DNA of 64,000 bases from contig NC_092636.1 of NCBI RefSeq assembly GCF_039555335.1, positions 217,501-281,500 on the forward strand. The letters are read 5' to 3'. Both the position numbers and the translations under genes were made by a program. Positions 32,201 through 47,800 of this stretch are shown here, one piece after another. This DNA is from Amphiura filiformis (lineage: Eukaryota; Echinodermata; Ophiuroidea; Amphilepidida; Amphiuridae). A model generated the notes under the pieces. It did not search any database. It was not told the origin of the DNA and saw nothing but the letters and a program-made list of their open reading frames with translations. Position 1 is the stretch's first letter. Each line of letters begins with the position of its first letter.

Positions 32201-35200
32201 CAAACTTTCCATTGGATTACTACGGTTTAGCAGAATATCCTGACTTCTTGGCACTTGCTTTCAGCTTAGCTATGGCAGGTAAGGCGAGGGTCTTGGCAAT
32301 TTATTATACCGACATGTCGATATATCGACATGCCGATATATCGATATGCCGACATACATCGACATGCCGATATAGACCTAATCAAAAATGACGTGGTTGC
32401 TTTTGTTCACAATCATTCTCAATTTCATGAGGTCTTTTTTAAAACACGCGAGCGTAAGCTTTACGGTACTTTTCGACCGACAACGTTACAAAAATAAAAG
32501 AAAAGAAAAAAACCCAACCTATATATTCATGTGTTTTTGTTTACTTTTTCTTCCCGTCTTCCATTCAGCATTACTTGCAGTTGGTGTTCGTGGATCATCA
32601 ATCGTCAACAATATTTTCGCGGGATTGAATCTTTACGTCATAGCTTACGTTATAATATGCGGGTTTTTCCAAATCAACCTAAACTACTGGAGTATTCCTT
32701 ACGAAGATATCCCAAAGGGAAGCTGTGAGAGTATAATAGGAAATAGAACTGTGGTGAAAGAGTGCGATATTTATGGAGATGGCGGGTTCAATCCTTACGG
32801 TTTTACTGGTGTGATGTCTGGAGCTGCTATGTGTTTTTATGGCTTCATTGGGTTTGATGTTATTTCCACTGCAAGTAGGTGAATGAATGGGCTATTCCAT
32901 TTAAAATACACACGACCCCTGTGGAAGATTTTGGAAATATCTTCCACAGAGGGAGTACAAATTTCATATGGAATTAGCACATTGACTAACTCTATTTGAA
33001 ATTCACCCTTCTGTGGAAAATTCAAGTTACACCTTTCTAAGAGGGTGGATGAAATTCAAATGGAGCTGCATGTGTTCATTCCATTTGAAATTCATACTCC
33101 TAGGAAGATATTTCCATATTCTTTCACAGTGTGGATTTTAATGGAATAGCCCATTCTTAAAAAGATGAGAAACAAGTCCTCTTTGTCATGTTAATTGTAC
33201 AAGTTAAATTAAAGCCATATTATAACATTCGCTGAGGAAGACTCCCTCACTGAATTTTTAAAATTCCTTTTTTTGCACGATTAAATTGTACTTTATTAAA
33301 CCAATATACCCTGCAAAAATCAAGACTCTAGGTGCTGTAGTTTTGTCAAAATCCGAGATTTTGAATAAAACGCCGGAATCCGGCGCTTTATTATTACGAT
33401 GGAATTATTAGTCGAACGCATACACGATGTTCATAACACACAGTACGTACACGGCGTGCGGGACGGTGATATACACAACAAAGGGTCGTACCACAACATG
33501 ACCGAAGGAGTGGTACGTATTGGCGACATGTACGCTGGTAGTAAATTCCAATTTTCTTTGCTTTGCCGTAGTTGTTCGGCTCAAAAATAAAAGGGATATA
33601 TCTGACAGCAAAAGCTAACATTTTATGGCAAATAAATGCTAATCTATTTTGTTTGAAAATGTTATAATATGGCTTTAAGTCATTATGCGTTATAGAATAG
33701 CTTCCCTCGTTTTACAAATTTACTGACATGCAAATGTACGATTTCCGTTAAATTATAATTTTGTTCTTTCTTACCTAAAATGCTGAAATACGGTATTAGT
33801 AATAATCTGTCAGGAAGGGTAACTGAAAGAAACCCCCTTTCTCCAGCCACATTGCCTAAGACAAAGTTTGCATTATCATCACAACCTATGTTCCCCAAAC
33901 GGTATATTCATGTCACTTGGTTACCAGAACTGAGTTGTCTATACGTACATAGGCAGTGGACTGTATACCGTGCTTCGATTTGGCTCAAAACAGCCGGCAA
34001 TGAAATATTAATTACATGTTCTTGGTGTTATACTGTATTGTAATAATTATAACCTAATGTGATTTTTTCTATCTAGGTGAAGAGGCCCTGAACCCACGAC
34101 GTAACATCCCACTTAGTACGATCCTCTCCGTCATCATGGTATTCCTATTTTATCTGGGAGTGTCTGTAGTCATTACATTAATGGTGCCATATTATGACTT
34201 AGATAATGAGACACCACTACCGACTGCATTCAATGATGTTGGATGGTGGGTGGCTGGCTACGTCATCACCTTTGGCGGTATTTGCGGACTAATAACAAGG
34301 TAAGTAAGGTTTAAATGTTCTTAAGAACCATTGAACCAATACTAGGCTTGTTTGTACTCATTTTAATGCATTTTCATGCTGATTCCAAATGGTCATGAAA
34401 ATTTATAATTCTGAAATTTTTGACTTTAAAAAAATGAAACTTGTCGTCTGCAGTCGACACCCGCGTGCAGAGGATTAATCATAGACCCTATAACTGTGTT
34501 TCAATTTACTAAAGAAACGCCTCCGAATTCCCACGTTAATTTTAACGTGTACTGAACGGGTCACGATGAAATGTTTAACGGGTGATATTCCAAAATTTGG
34601 ACTAATGTTTGGACTTCCACACCAAAGTGTACTATACCGTGTACATTTAACTTGTAAGTGTTTAACGTGGAGGGAGGTAAAGTGCAGTCCATTTTAACGA
34701 GTGCTGACTCCAACGTGTCACGGTGTGTACACGTTAACGAGTGCTGACTCCAACGTGTCACGGTGTGTACACGTTAAAAGTAACGTGAGAATTTAGAGGC
34801 GCTCCCTAAGGACTCAAGGAACACATACCGAACCACGTATCAAATTGAAATGAAACATTTACGATCGGTGTATTGTATGACTGTGAGTAAGAATGAACTT
34901 CTAAATGTTGTGCATCATTCACCTTCAATGAGACACGATAACAACATTTATAATTTCTAATAGATTCGTCTGGTCATGCCATAATGAACTGGACTTTCTT
35001 TTTTTCTGGAAAATAAGTGAATTGATTGTGCTACTGACAACTTTCTGCACACCATTTCTATAATTGAAGCATTTTTAGTCTGGTTGACAGGACGTCAGAC
35101 GCAAACTAGTCCTTTTAATTCGATCTTCGATTAATACTATTTTCTTTCGTTTTACGTAGCTTATTTGGATGTATGTTCGCGCTGCCGCGGTTCCTCTACT

Positions 35201-38200
35201 CCATGGCACAAGATGGGTTGGTGTTTAAATTTATGGGTTATATCAGTACCAGATTTCATACACCTATTGTTGGATGCTTCATCTGCGGCATACTTGCTGG
35301 TAAGGCTTGCTTAGATGTCACTCAGTAATCTGGCCTCCATAATCTGGTCTCCATTATCATCGCAGTAATTAGGCTGATATGAATCCCCCAGTGGCGAGGC
35401 CAAAGCGGGCCAAAGGCAGGCAATGGAGCAGCCGGATCCTGTTAGAGGTCTTGCACCCCGGGGTGCTGTCCGCCCTAACATTTAAGATTATTAGGCCGGA
35501 TTTGTACATTTTACACAATTTTTAAAAATGTTCGTCCTATTTTGCCCCCTTTGAAAGTTGCCTTCCCCATTTTCCCCACCGCATCTGAAAAAATTCTGGC
35601 TACGTCACTGCCTCGCACTTCCATTTTAGTTCTAAAGGTGGAATGCCCGGGGTGGAATGTTCTTTAGGTGATATGCATCAGTATTGAGTCAAGAGGTCGT
35701 GCTGCCTTTTATTCTGTACGTTCAACTAACTTGGTATCTGTGATATTAACGCAGAGGTTCAGACCTATAGTATCTTGGAACTTTAAAAAACAAAATCGGC
35801 ATCAATTTGTAGCTATGTACATTATTATGTTCTGAATTATGACTTTGTCACAGGTATTATGGGTATGATGTTCGACATTGAATCACTGGTGAACATCGTC
35901 GCTCTTGGAACGTTACTTCCCTACGCATTGGTTGCTACATGTATAATAATCCTAAGGTAAGAGAGTGTCCTTTAATACACGTAGAATCTAGTGGTTCATT
36001 GTACTATAATTATGCTGATTAAGGGTATACGATGTATTGTTGGTCGAAGCAGCAAAAAAAAAAGTCGTTCACATCATCTTGCGAATGGTAGTGAGCTTTA
36101 GCAAAAATTGCATCGCTCAATTCATAGCGAGCGTGTAGAAGAATTCAAATATCACAGATATACTTTTGTAGGTCCTGTGGTTCTTGAGTTATGTTGTAAA
36201 GAGGGCTGAAACAACAACACTTTTGTAAAACATACATAACTCATTAACAACAATAAATTAAAGAACTGAAGCTCAGACAAACTGGCATAATATAATAAAT
36301 TGGCCGTGAGACATTTTCGAGTCGGAGAATAAAATCATGTTCAATTCGCCGGCAGGTCCGCCATGAGCTGTTGTGGCGTGTGGGGTGAACTCAACGACAT
36401 GTAATCGTGGGTGCGCGCTGGTTCAAATTCGAACGGTTCTGATTTTTTCTCTCCTTTATTACAATGCCAGTTTGTCTGAGCTTCATTTCTTTAATTATTA
36501 TATATTTCTCAGGCATGTATCCTCTGGATCCTCGCATTTAATATTTAATGTCTCATATTGACTGATGTCCTGCTAGGGCACAGCAGATAGGCCGCCCTCT
36601 CTATTTATTAACAATAAATTAAGCAAGTTTTCAAAGTATATGATCTGTAGAATGAGCATGTGAAAACACCAAAGTGTTATTTTTCAATAATATATTGATT
36701 CAGATAATGAAAATCGATTTTTTGGCTGCTTTGACCAACAATACCTCGTATACCCTTAAATCGACACATCAATGACCAGATTATTAATCATCTTGAGATA
36801 TGATTCTTAAAAAGAATTTGCATTTATCTAATATACCATAATACTAATATTAAATTATGGTTCCATTCACAAGGAGAGAATTATGCATGGTTACGTTTGA
36901 TCAATGATACATAATATTATTACCAAACATTTTTATGTACAATAATGTTTTTTAACGTATAGCATAATTATACTAATGCTTTTCCCTGTACATAAGTACT
37001 CAATTATTAACTCAATCAACTAATGCTGTTTCCTTTACACAGGGCCCAATGTGTCTGATATCAGATACAAAAATTGTTTTTCATGTAAAATGGGTTCCCA
37101 ATAATGTGTCTGACATCAGATACTAATGTTGTTTTTCCTGTACATGGATGCCCAATAATGTGTCTGATATCAGATACTAATGTTGCTTTTCCTGTACATG
37201 GGTGCCCAATAATGTGTCTGATATCAGATACTAATGTTGTTTTTCCTGTACATGGGTGCCCAATAATGTGTCTGACATCAGATACTAATGTTGTTTTTCC
37301 TGTACATGGGTGCCCAATAATGTGTCTGATATCAGATACTAATGTTGTTTTTCCTGTACATGGGTGCCCAATAATGTGTCTGATATCAGATACTAATGTT
37401 GTTTTTCCTGTACATGGGTGCCCAATAATGTGTCTGACATCAGATACTAATGTTGTTTTTCCTGTACATGGGTGCCCAATAATGTGTCTGATATCAGATA
37501 CTAATGTTGTTTTTCCTGTACATGGATGCCCAATAATGTGTCTGACATCAGATACTAATGTTGTTTTTCCTGTACATGGGTTCCCAATAATGTGTCTGAC
37601 ATCAGATACGTATGTTGTTTTTCCTGTACATGGATGCCCAATAATGTGTCTGACATCAGATACTAATGTTGTTTTTCCTGTACATGGGTGCCCAATAATG
37701 TGTCTGACATCAGATACTAATGTTGTTTTCCTGTACATGGGTGCTCAATAATGTGTCTGACACCAGATACTAATGTTGTTTTTCCTGTACATGGGTGCCC
37801 AATAATGTGTCTGACACCAGATACTAATGTTGTTTTTCCTGTACATGGATGCCCAATAATGTGTCTGACATCAGATACTAATGTTGTTTTTCCTGTACAT
37901 GGGTGCCCAATAATGTGTCTGACATCAGATACTAATGTTGCTTTTCCTGTACTTGGGTTCCCAATAATGTGTCTGACATCAGATACTAATGTTGTTTTCC
38001 TGTACTTGGGTGCCCAATAATGTGTCTGACATCAGATACGTATGTTGTTTTTCCTGTACATGGGTGCCCAATAATGTGTGTTACATCAGATACCAATGCT
38101 GCTTTTCCTGTACATGGGTGCCCAATAATGTGTCTGACATCAGATACTAATGTTGTTTTCCTGTACATGGGTGCCCAATAATGTGTCTGACATCAGATAC

Positions 38201-41200
38201 TAATGTTGTTTTTCCTGTACATGGGTGCCCAATAATGTGTCTGACATCAGATACTAATGTTGTTTTCCTGTACATGGGTGCTCAATAATGTGTCTGACAC
38301 CAGATACTAATGTTGTTTTTCCTGTACATGGGTGCCCAATAATGTGTCTGACACCAGATACTAATGTTGTTTTTCCTGTACATGGATGCCCAATAATGTG
38401 TCTGACATCAGATACTAATGTTGTTTTTCCTGTACATGGGTGCCCAATAATGTGTCTGACATCAGATACTAATGTTGCTTTTCCTGTACATGGGTTCCCA
38501 ATAATGTGTCTGACATCAGATACTAATGTTGTTTTCCTGTACTTGGGTGCCCAATAATGTGTCTGACATCAGATACTAATGTTGTTTTTCCTGTACATGG
38601 ATGCCCAATAATGTGTCTGACATCAGATACTAATAAATGAAGAATTTAACTTTTGTTCACAACACATAAAGTTGCTCACCTGAAATTTTCGGTTGTTATT
38701 ACTACAACCTTCTTCAGCAGAATGATCCAGTTCGTTGATCGATTTGACGACTCTTGACTTGTGACGTCAGAACTGGATCGTAGACTCTGCTAAGTTGTAG
38801 CGCCCCCGTCCTTATTCAGAGAGGGTTGGTTGGCCCGGATGTGGATGGCCTCTTTGACTCCTCTTTCGAAGTACCGAGGTTCTCTGTCGAGGATCTGCAC
38901 TTTCTCTAGGTCCACGTGATGTCCTGGGGACTCTATGTGTATATGCTGAGATACCTCGGACGAGGTGGAGCTAGGCCGCCTGTGCTCAAGGAACCGTGTT
39001 TTTAGAGACCTGCCAGTCTCTCCCTATGTATGATTCCGAGCAGGGACCCCGGGTGGTCTGACCCTGGCAAGGAATCAGATATACGGGACCCGTGACGTCC
39101 TTTTTGTCCGTTTTGTCCTTAGGCGCAACTAACAGTTGACGCAGTGTGCGCGTTGGCTTAAAACACACTCTTATGCCATATGAGCTGTAAATGCGTTTTA
39201 AGGCATCGGAGATGCCTTTGACATAAGGAATAACGACTTGTCCTTTGTTGGTGTTCGTACTGTCCTTCGGACAGATACTAATGTTGTTTTTCCTGTACAT
39301 GGATGCCCAATAATGTGTCTGACATCAGATACTAATGTTGTTTTTCCTGTACATGGGTGCCCAATAATGTGTCTGATATCAGATACTAATGTTGTTTTTC
39401 CTGTACATGGATGCCCAATAATGTGTCTGACATCAGATACTAATGTTGTTTTTCCTGTACATGGGTTCCCAATAATGTGTCTGACATCAGATACGTATGT
39501 TGTTTTTCCTGTACATGGATGCCCAATAATGTGTCTGACATCAGATACTAATGTTGTTTTTCCTGTACATGGGTGCCCAATAATGTGTCTGACATCAGAT
39601 ACTAATGTTGTTTTCCTGTACATGGGTGCTCAATAATGTGTCTGACACCAGATACTAATGTTGTTTTTCCTGTACATGGGTGCCCAATAATGTGTCTGAC
39701 ACCAGATACTAATGTTGTTTTTCCTGTACATGGATGCCCAATAATGTGTCTGACATCAGATACTAATGTTGTTTTTCCTGTACATGGGTGCCCAATAATG
39801 TGTCTGACATCAGATACTAATGTTGCTTTTCCTGTACATGGGTGCCCAATAATGAGTCTGACATCAGATACTAATGTTGTTTTTCCTGTACATGGGTGCC
39901 CAATAATGTGTCTGACATCAGATACTAATGTTGTTTTTCCTGTACATGGATGCCCAATAATGTGTGTTACATCAGATACCAATGCTGCTTTTCCTGTACA
40001 TGGGTTCCCAATAATGTGTCTGACATCAGATACTAATGTTGTTTTCCTGTACTTGGGTGCCCAATAATGTGTCTGACATCAGATACTAATGTTGTTTTCC
40101 TGTACATGGGTGCTCAATAATGTGTCTGACACCAGATACTAATGTTGTTTTTCCTGTACATGGGTGCCCAATAATGTGTCTGACACCAGATACTAATGTT
40201 GTTTTTCCTGTACATGGATGCCCAATAATGTGTCTGACATCAGATACTAATGTTGTTTTTCCTGTACATGGGTGCCCAATAATGTGTCTGACATCAGATA
40301 CTAATGTTGCTTTTCCTGTACATGGGTGCCCAATAATGTGTCTGACATCAGATACTAATGTTGCTTTTCCTGTACATGGGTGCCCAATAATGTGTGTTAC
40401 ATCAGATACCAATGCTGCTTTTCCTGTACATGGGTTCCCAATAATGTGTCTGACATCAGATACTAATGTTGTTTTCCTGTACTTGGGTGCCCAATAATGT
40501 GTCTGACATCAGATACTAATGTTGTTTTTCCTGTACATGGATGCCCAATAATGTGTCTGACATCAGATACTAATGTTGTTTTTCCTGTACATGGATGCCC
40601 AATAATGTGTCTGACATCAGATACTAATGTTGTTTTTCCTGTACATGGGTGCCCAATAATGTGTCTGACATCAGATACTAATGTTGCTTTTCCTGTACAT
40701 GGGTGCCCAATAATGTGTCTGACATCAGATACTAATGTTGTTTTCCTGTACTTGGGTGCCCAATAATGTGTCTGACATCAGATACTAATGTTGTTTTTCC
40801 TGTACATGGATGCCCAATAATGTGTCTGACATCAGATACTAATGTTGTTTTTCCTGTACATGGGTGCCCAATAATGTGTCTGACATCAGATACTAAAGTT
40901 GTTTTTCCTGTACATGGGTGCCCAATAATGTATCCGACATCAGATACTAATGTTGTTTTTCCTGTACATGGATGCCCAATATGTCTGATATCAGATACTA
41001 ATGTGGTTTTCCTGTACATGGGTGCCCAATAATGTATCCGACATCAGATACTAATGTTGTTTTTCCTGTACATGGATGCCCAATATGTCTGATATCAGAT
41101 ACTAATGTTGTTTTTCCTGTACATGGGTGCCCAATAATGTATCCGACATCAGATACTAATGTTGTTTTTCCTGTACATGGGTGCCCAATAATGTGTCTGA

Positions 41201-44200
41201 TATCAGATACTAATGTTGTTTGTCCTGTACATGGGTTCCCAATAATGTGTCTGACATCAGATACTAATGTTGTTTTTCCTGTACATGGATGCCCAATAAT
41301 GTGTCTGACACCAGATACTAATGTTGTTTTTCCTGTACATGGATGCCCAATAATGTGTCTGACATCAGATACTAAAGTTGTTTTTCCTGTACATGGATGC
41401 CCAATAATGTTTCTGATATCAGATACTAATGTTGTTTTTCCTGTACATGGGTGCCCAATAATGTGTCTGACATCAGATACTAATGTTGTTTTTCCTGTAC
41501 ATGGGTGCCCAATAATGTGTCTGACATCAGATACTAATGTTGTTTTTCCTGTACATGGGTTCCCAATAATGTGTTTGACATCAGATACTAGTGTTGTTTT
41601 TCCTGTACATGGGTTCCCAATAATGTGTTTGACATCAGATACTAATGTTGTTTTTCCTGTACATGGATGCCCAATAATGTTTCTGATATCAGATACTAAT
41701 GTTGTTTTTCCTGTACATGGGTTCCCAATAATGTGTTTGACATCAGATACTAATGTTGTTTTTCCTGTACATGGATGCCCAATAATGTTTCTGATATCAG
41801 ATACTAATGTTGTTTTTCCTGTACATGGGTGCTCAATAATGTGTTTGACATCAGATACTAATGTTGTTTTTCCTGTACATGGATGCCCAATAATGTTTCT
41901 GATATCAGATACTAATGTTGTTTTTCCTGTACATGGGTTCCCAATAATGTGTTTGACATCAGATACTAATGTTGTTTTTCCTGTACATGGATGCCCAATA
42001 ATGTTTCTGATATCAGATACTAATGTTGTTTTTCCTGTACATGGGTTCCCAATAATGTGTCTGATATCAGATACTAATGTTGTTTTTCCTGTACATGGGT
42101 GCCCAATAATGTGTCTGACATCAGATACTAATGTTGTTTTTCCTGTACATGGGTTCCCAATAATGTGTCTGACATCAGATACTAATGTTGTTTTTCCTGT
42201 ACATGGGTGCCCAATAATGTGTCTGATATCAGATACTAATGTTGTTTGTCCTGTACATGGGTGCCCAATAATGTGTCTGACATCAGATACTAATGTTGTT
42301 TTTCCTGTACATGGGTTCCCAATAATGTGTCTGACATCAGATACTAATGTTGTTTTTCCTGTACATGGGTGCCCAATAATGTGTCTGATATCAGATACTA
42401 ATGTTGTTTTTCCTGTACATGGGTGCCCAATAATGTGTCTGACACCAGATACTAATGTTGTTTTTCCTGTACATGGGTTCCCACATGGGTTCCCAATAAT
42501 GTGTCTGACATCAGATACTAATGTTGTTTGTCCTGTACATGGATGCCCAATAATGTGTCTGACATCAGTTACTAATGTTGTTTTTCCTGTACATGGGTGC
42601 CCAATAATGTGTCTGATATCAGATACTAATGTTGTTTGTCCTGTACATGGGTGCCCAATAATGTGTCTGACATCAGATACTAATGTTGTTTTTCCTGTAC
42701 ATGGGTGCCCAATAATGTGTCTGACATCAGATACTAATGTTGTTTTTCCTGTACATGGGTTCCCAATAATGTGTTTGACATCAGATACTAATGTTGTTTT
42801 TCCTGTACATGGATGCCCAATAATGTTTCTGATATCAGATACTAATGTTGTTTTTCCTGTACATGGGTTCCCAATAATGTGTCTGATATCAGATACTAAT
42901 GTTGTTTTTCCTGTACATGGGTGCCCAATAATGTGTCTGACATCAGATACTAATGTTGTTTTTCCTGTACATGGGTTCCCAATAATGTGTCTGACATCAG
43001 ATACTAATGTTGTTTTTCCTGTACATGGGTGCCCAATAATGTGTCTGATATCAGATACTAATGTTGTTTGTCCTGTACATGGGTGCCCAATAATGTGTCT
43101 GACATCAGATACTAATGTTGTTTTTCCTGTACATGGGTTCCCAATAATGTGTCTGACATCAGATACTAATGTTGTTTGTCCTGTACATGGATGCCCAATA
43201 ATGTGTCTGACATCAGTTACTAATGTTGTTTTTCCTGTACATGGGTGCCCAATAATGTGTCTGATATCAGATACTAATGTTGTTTGTCCTGTACATGGGT
43301 GCCCAATAATGTGTCTGATATCAGATACTAATGTTGTTTGTCCTGTACATGGGTGCCCAATAATGTGTCTGACATCAGATACTAATGTTGTTTTTCCTGT
43401 ACATGGGTTCCCAATAATGTGTTTGACATCAGATACTAATGTTGTTTTTCCTGTACATGGATGCCCAATAATGTTTCTGATATCAGATACTAATGTTGTT
43501 TTTCCTGTACATGGGTTCCCAATAATGTGTCTGATATCAGATACTAATGTTGTTTTTCCTGTACATGGGTGCCCAATAATGTGTCTGACATCAGATACTA
43601 ATGTTGTTTTTCCTGTACATGGGTTCCCAATAATGTGTCTGACATCAGATACTAATGTTGTTTTTCCTGTACATGGGTGCCCAATAATGTGTCTGATATC
43701 AGATACTAATGTTGTTTGTCCTGTACATGGGTGCCCAATAATGTGTCTGACATCAGATACTAATGTTGTTTTTCCTGTACATGGGTTCCCAATAATGTGT
43801 CTGACATCAGATACTAATGTTGTTTTTCCTGTACATGGGTGCCCAATAATGTGTCTGATATCAGATACTAATGTTGTTTTTCCTGTACATGGGTGCCCAA
43901 TAATGTGTCTGACACCAGATACTAATGTTGTTTTTCCTGTACATGGGTTCCCAATAATGTGTCTGACATCAGATACTAATGTTGTTTGTCCTGTACATGG
44001 ATGCCCAATAATGTGTCTGACATCAGTTACTAATGTTGTTTTTCCTGTACATGGGTTCCCAATAATGTGTCTGACATCAGATACTAATGTTGTTTTTCCT
44101 GTACATGGGTGCCCAATAATGTGTCTGATATCAGATACTAATGTTGTTTTTCCTGTACATGGATGCCCTTGTTAAAGGGAGACACTGTCGCAGTGTCGGG

Positions 44201-44822
44201 GAGCTGAAAATTACCTTTGCCAACACCTGCAACCCCGGTTGCAAAGAAACAGTGTTTAACATCCTGTTTCTGGTGTTGGATTTCCCATTGGGTGCTCTCA
44301 GGTGTGGGCTGGTATTTTACCAGAGTGAGGGAATGAGCTCCCTCTACCTCCCTAGCTCAGTTGTTGAACATGCCAGCTTTAGGGCGGAGGAAACCATCAG
44401 GTTCAACGGCCAGTATGTTCAAATGTCTTAGCCATTTGTTTTTGCTACTGCAACGATGTAGACAGTACAGCCAGCGACACAATCATGATGAGATATTGCT
44501 CCGTTATTTCCCCTTCAAGCTCCATCTTTGTTTTCTTGAGTATTCTAAGGGGACAAGGACGTAGTGATTCTCGTCATATTGGAGAAGCCTATCTCAATGG
44601 CTCTGAATTTTCATCATGGGCCAAAGAGCGGACGAGGAAGATTTACTTCCCAACGGTCAATAGGCTGGTGTGGAACATGTCATCATTGGTCAACCTTCCA
44701 ACACTGGCCAACATGTTCCAGATCAGAGGCGAACTACTGCATATTGGTAGATCTCGGCTGCTGTGTGTCCAGAAATAAGCTGAAACAGGGCTGATCACCC
44801 GTAAAGCTGCTGGGACTGGACT

Positions 44823-44863
<41 letters not shown>

Positions 44864-47800
44864 GTCTTTATTTCATTCAAAATACAACAATACAATAACA
44901 GCAAAACAACACATTTGAATGAGGAGATGCTCAGAAGGCCAAAAAGGCCTGAACAAACACCCCCTTAACCTTAGCTTAAGTTTCTTAATTTGTCTAATAA
45001 AATACAATTACATACATACATACATACATACAACCCCCCCAAGCAGGAAACTAAGGGAAAAAATGATGAATAAAGAACATGCAGAATATAAGTGTAAGAC
45101 AAATTAGGATTTCATAACATATGCTCACGTATATCGCACAAGAAAGCTGACATTTTGTGAATATATATAGTATAAATGCTAAGAGATCAGTTAATTTTAA
45201 TCGATTTTTTGTTTTAAAAGGGAGAAAAATAAAAATAAGTAAATCCAAACTAAGAGGTATCAAGTGTACATTTCTAAAATAATTCCCTGCAACTCAATGA
45301 TTACGAAAACTACAAGCAAATCTCTAAACATTCCGAGGGTAGATGAGCGGCAGTCTACTGTTGACTCCATGACGGACCAGCGGGAACTCGGCACACCATC
45401 ACGAACTGTTGGCCCTGATTATTGTCGCCTGTCTACCTTCAAACCTCTTGTAATAGCTACTTATAATGTCCGTACTATTAATCAACAAGGCAAAATCCAT
45501 CAGCTATTCATGGGCTGTGCTGATGCAGGTATTGACATTGCCGGAATTCAAGAACATCGTCTCATTACACCAAGCCCAACTGATGACCTTTGGTCAGACG
45601 ATAGGAACTGGGTTATAGTATACAGTTCTGCTACCAAGCAAATGCATGGAGGAGTGGGTCTGGTCTTGTCCAAGCATGTTCACAGATGTCTTAAGAGTGT
45701 TGAAGTTGTTTCCGAGAGGATACTATTTGTAACATTCCATGGTAACCCTCAGCTTAGCATCACTGTTGTATATGCACCCACTGAGTGCTCAACATCTTCT
45801 GACAAAGAGGATTTCTATTCATCTCTATCTGACCACTTGGATGGTATGAAAAGGCACGACATCCATCTCATCCTTGGTGATTTTAATGCCAGAATTGAAA
45901 CAGATAGTCATCTTTCCCATGCTAGGGTGATTGGTCGATACTGCTACCATGATTCAACCAATGACAATGGTGAGCGTCTGGTCAACATTTGCCAGGAGTA
46001 CAACCTCAGACCGGCCCAAATGAGATTCCCCCAACCCAGGAATCGTCTCTGGACTTGGACCAATCCAGCTGGATCAACCCATGCACAGTTAGACCACATT
46101 CGAAAAAACAACAAGTGGGTAAATTCTCTCCACAACTGTCGAGCATACAATTCAGTAGAAGTGGACTCCGATCATCGTATTGTGAGCGTCCGTCTAGCTG
46201 CCAGTTTGCGAACAAGCAAAGTAAAAACTTGCAAGAGACCAAATTTCAATTGGAAGAAGTTGCAAGATCCTGATACAAAGGAGGAATTTCAGCTGGAACT
46301 AACAAACAGATTCCAGGTCTTGAGCATGGATGATGCCACACCCATCTCTGATAGGTATGAGACCTTTGAGACAGCAGTTCGTGAAGTTGCTGAGGAAGTT
46401 ATTGGAAAGCAAAAGCCCTACGGACTGCCAAGTTGGGTATCAGATGCAAGCATCAGACTTAAACTTGAAAGGGATGAGGCCAAAAAGCGGTACTCCATTT
46501 CAAAGTCTCGTCAATCTAGAGAAAGATGGAGGAACTTGAACACCAGCCTTAACAACTCCTATAAATCTGATGAGCTTGCTACACTCAATAAGCAAATGGA
46601 AGACCTGAAGCTGGCCGATGCAATGGGGAATTACACCACCACCTGGAAAATCATACACTCGCTTTCTGTGAAGAACTCAAGGAAAGGGGTAAAAGTCAAA
46701 AAGAGAGATGGATCAGCCCCAACCAGTGACCATGAACTGCTTGAGGAATGGAAGGAATATATCAGCTCACTCCTTAACAACGACAGTGGCACAGCAGCTT
46801 CTTCGAACTTCCTGCACCAGCTGTTGAAGATCTTCCTATTATCACTGAGCCCCCAACTCGTGAAGAAGTAGTTGAAGCAATAGCAGCCATGAAGACCAAC
46901 AAGGCAGCAGCATTGGACTGCGCTATAACTGCTGAAGCACTTCAGGGAGGAGGGATAGCATGATTGATATGATTCTCAAATTCTGTATGGAAGTATTCTC
47001 AACGCTGACACCGCCACGTCAGTGGGTCACAAATGTCATCATTCCTCCACCAAAGAAAGGCGACCTCTCTCTCATGACAAACTACCGTGGTATTTCACTT
47101 ATGTCCATTGCCGCAAAAGTGTACAACAAGATCCTTCTGAACAGAATCCGACCTCACATTGATTGTCAGGATTGGACTGAAATTCCCAACCGACGCTCAG
47201 CAAAGCCACGCAGCAAATAATGTGAACAACAAAGAGACGGAATAATGTCACGCAACAAAAGGATTGTAATAAATACTTTAAAAAAAGTTCTCTTATACGC
47301 ATGAAAAAATAAATGGCAATAACGGTTAAATATATTATGACTAGTCAGTTAGATGAAATTAAATAATGAGTATACTCAATTTACTTAATCACTCGCGATA
47401 AAAAAAAAAAAAAACAAGTGCACTTGGAAAGGATACGTTTTAAACGTCGTTACATGACTAGAGTTCCATCACAACGTTGTCAGTTATACAGTGCGTTGAA
47501 TCCATTCTCAATGATGCCACACACGTAGCCACGCCTAGTTCAACCAACTGTTAATTACATGGAATGCAGAATGTCGACGAAAACAACGGTTCCCAACGTC
47601 CAAGTCCAAGAGTAGAGTATACACACCCATGTACGGACGAACAATGTCTTAAACCAGCATGGTTCTCACAAAGTTGGAAAAGTTAAAGTGTCAGCTTCAA
47701 CCACGACGACCATTTTAAACTTCGCCAAACCCGACTCAAACACAAGGCACAAATTAGCTTCTATTGCTGATTCTAAGCTTCCATAAGACCTGGTATATCT

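Noticed and set aside
37061-37738. Minus-strand repeat protein [18 protein letters not shown] with a P-loop-like GKTT
   Set aside because: The apparent nucleotide-binding motif is a chance reading of the 54-bp satellite on the antisense strand. No other NTPase motif exists and unit variation is not protein-like.
37046-44168. Regularly spaced repeats as a possible CRISPR array
   Set aside because: Units are head to tail with no unique spacers, and the context is a eukaryotic intron.
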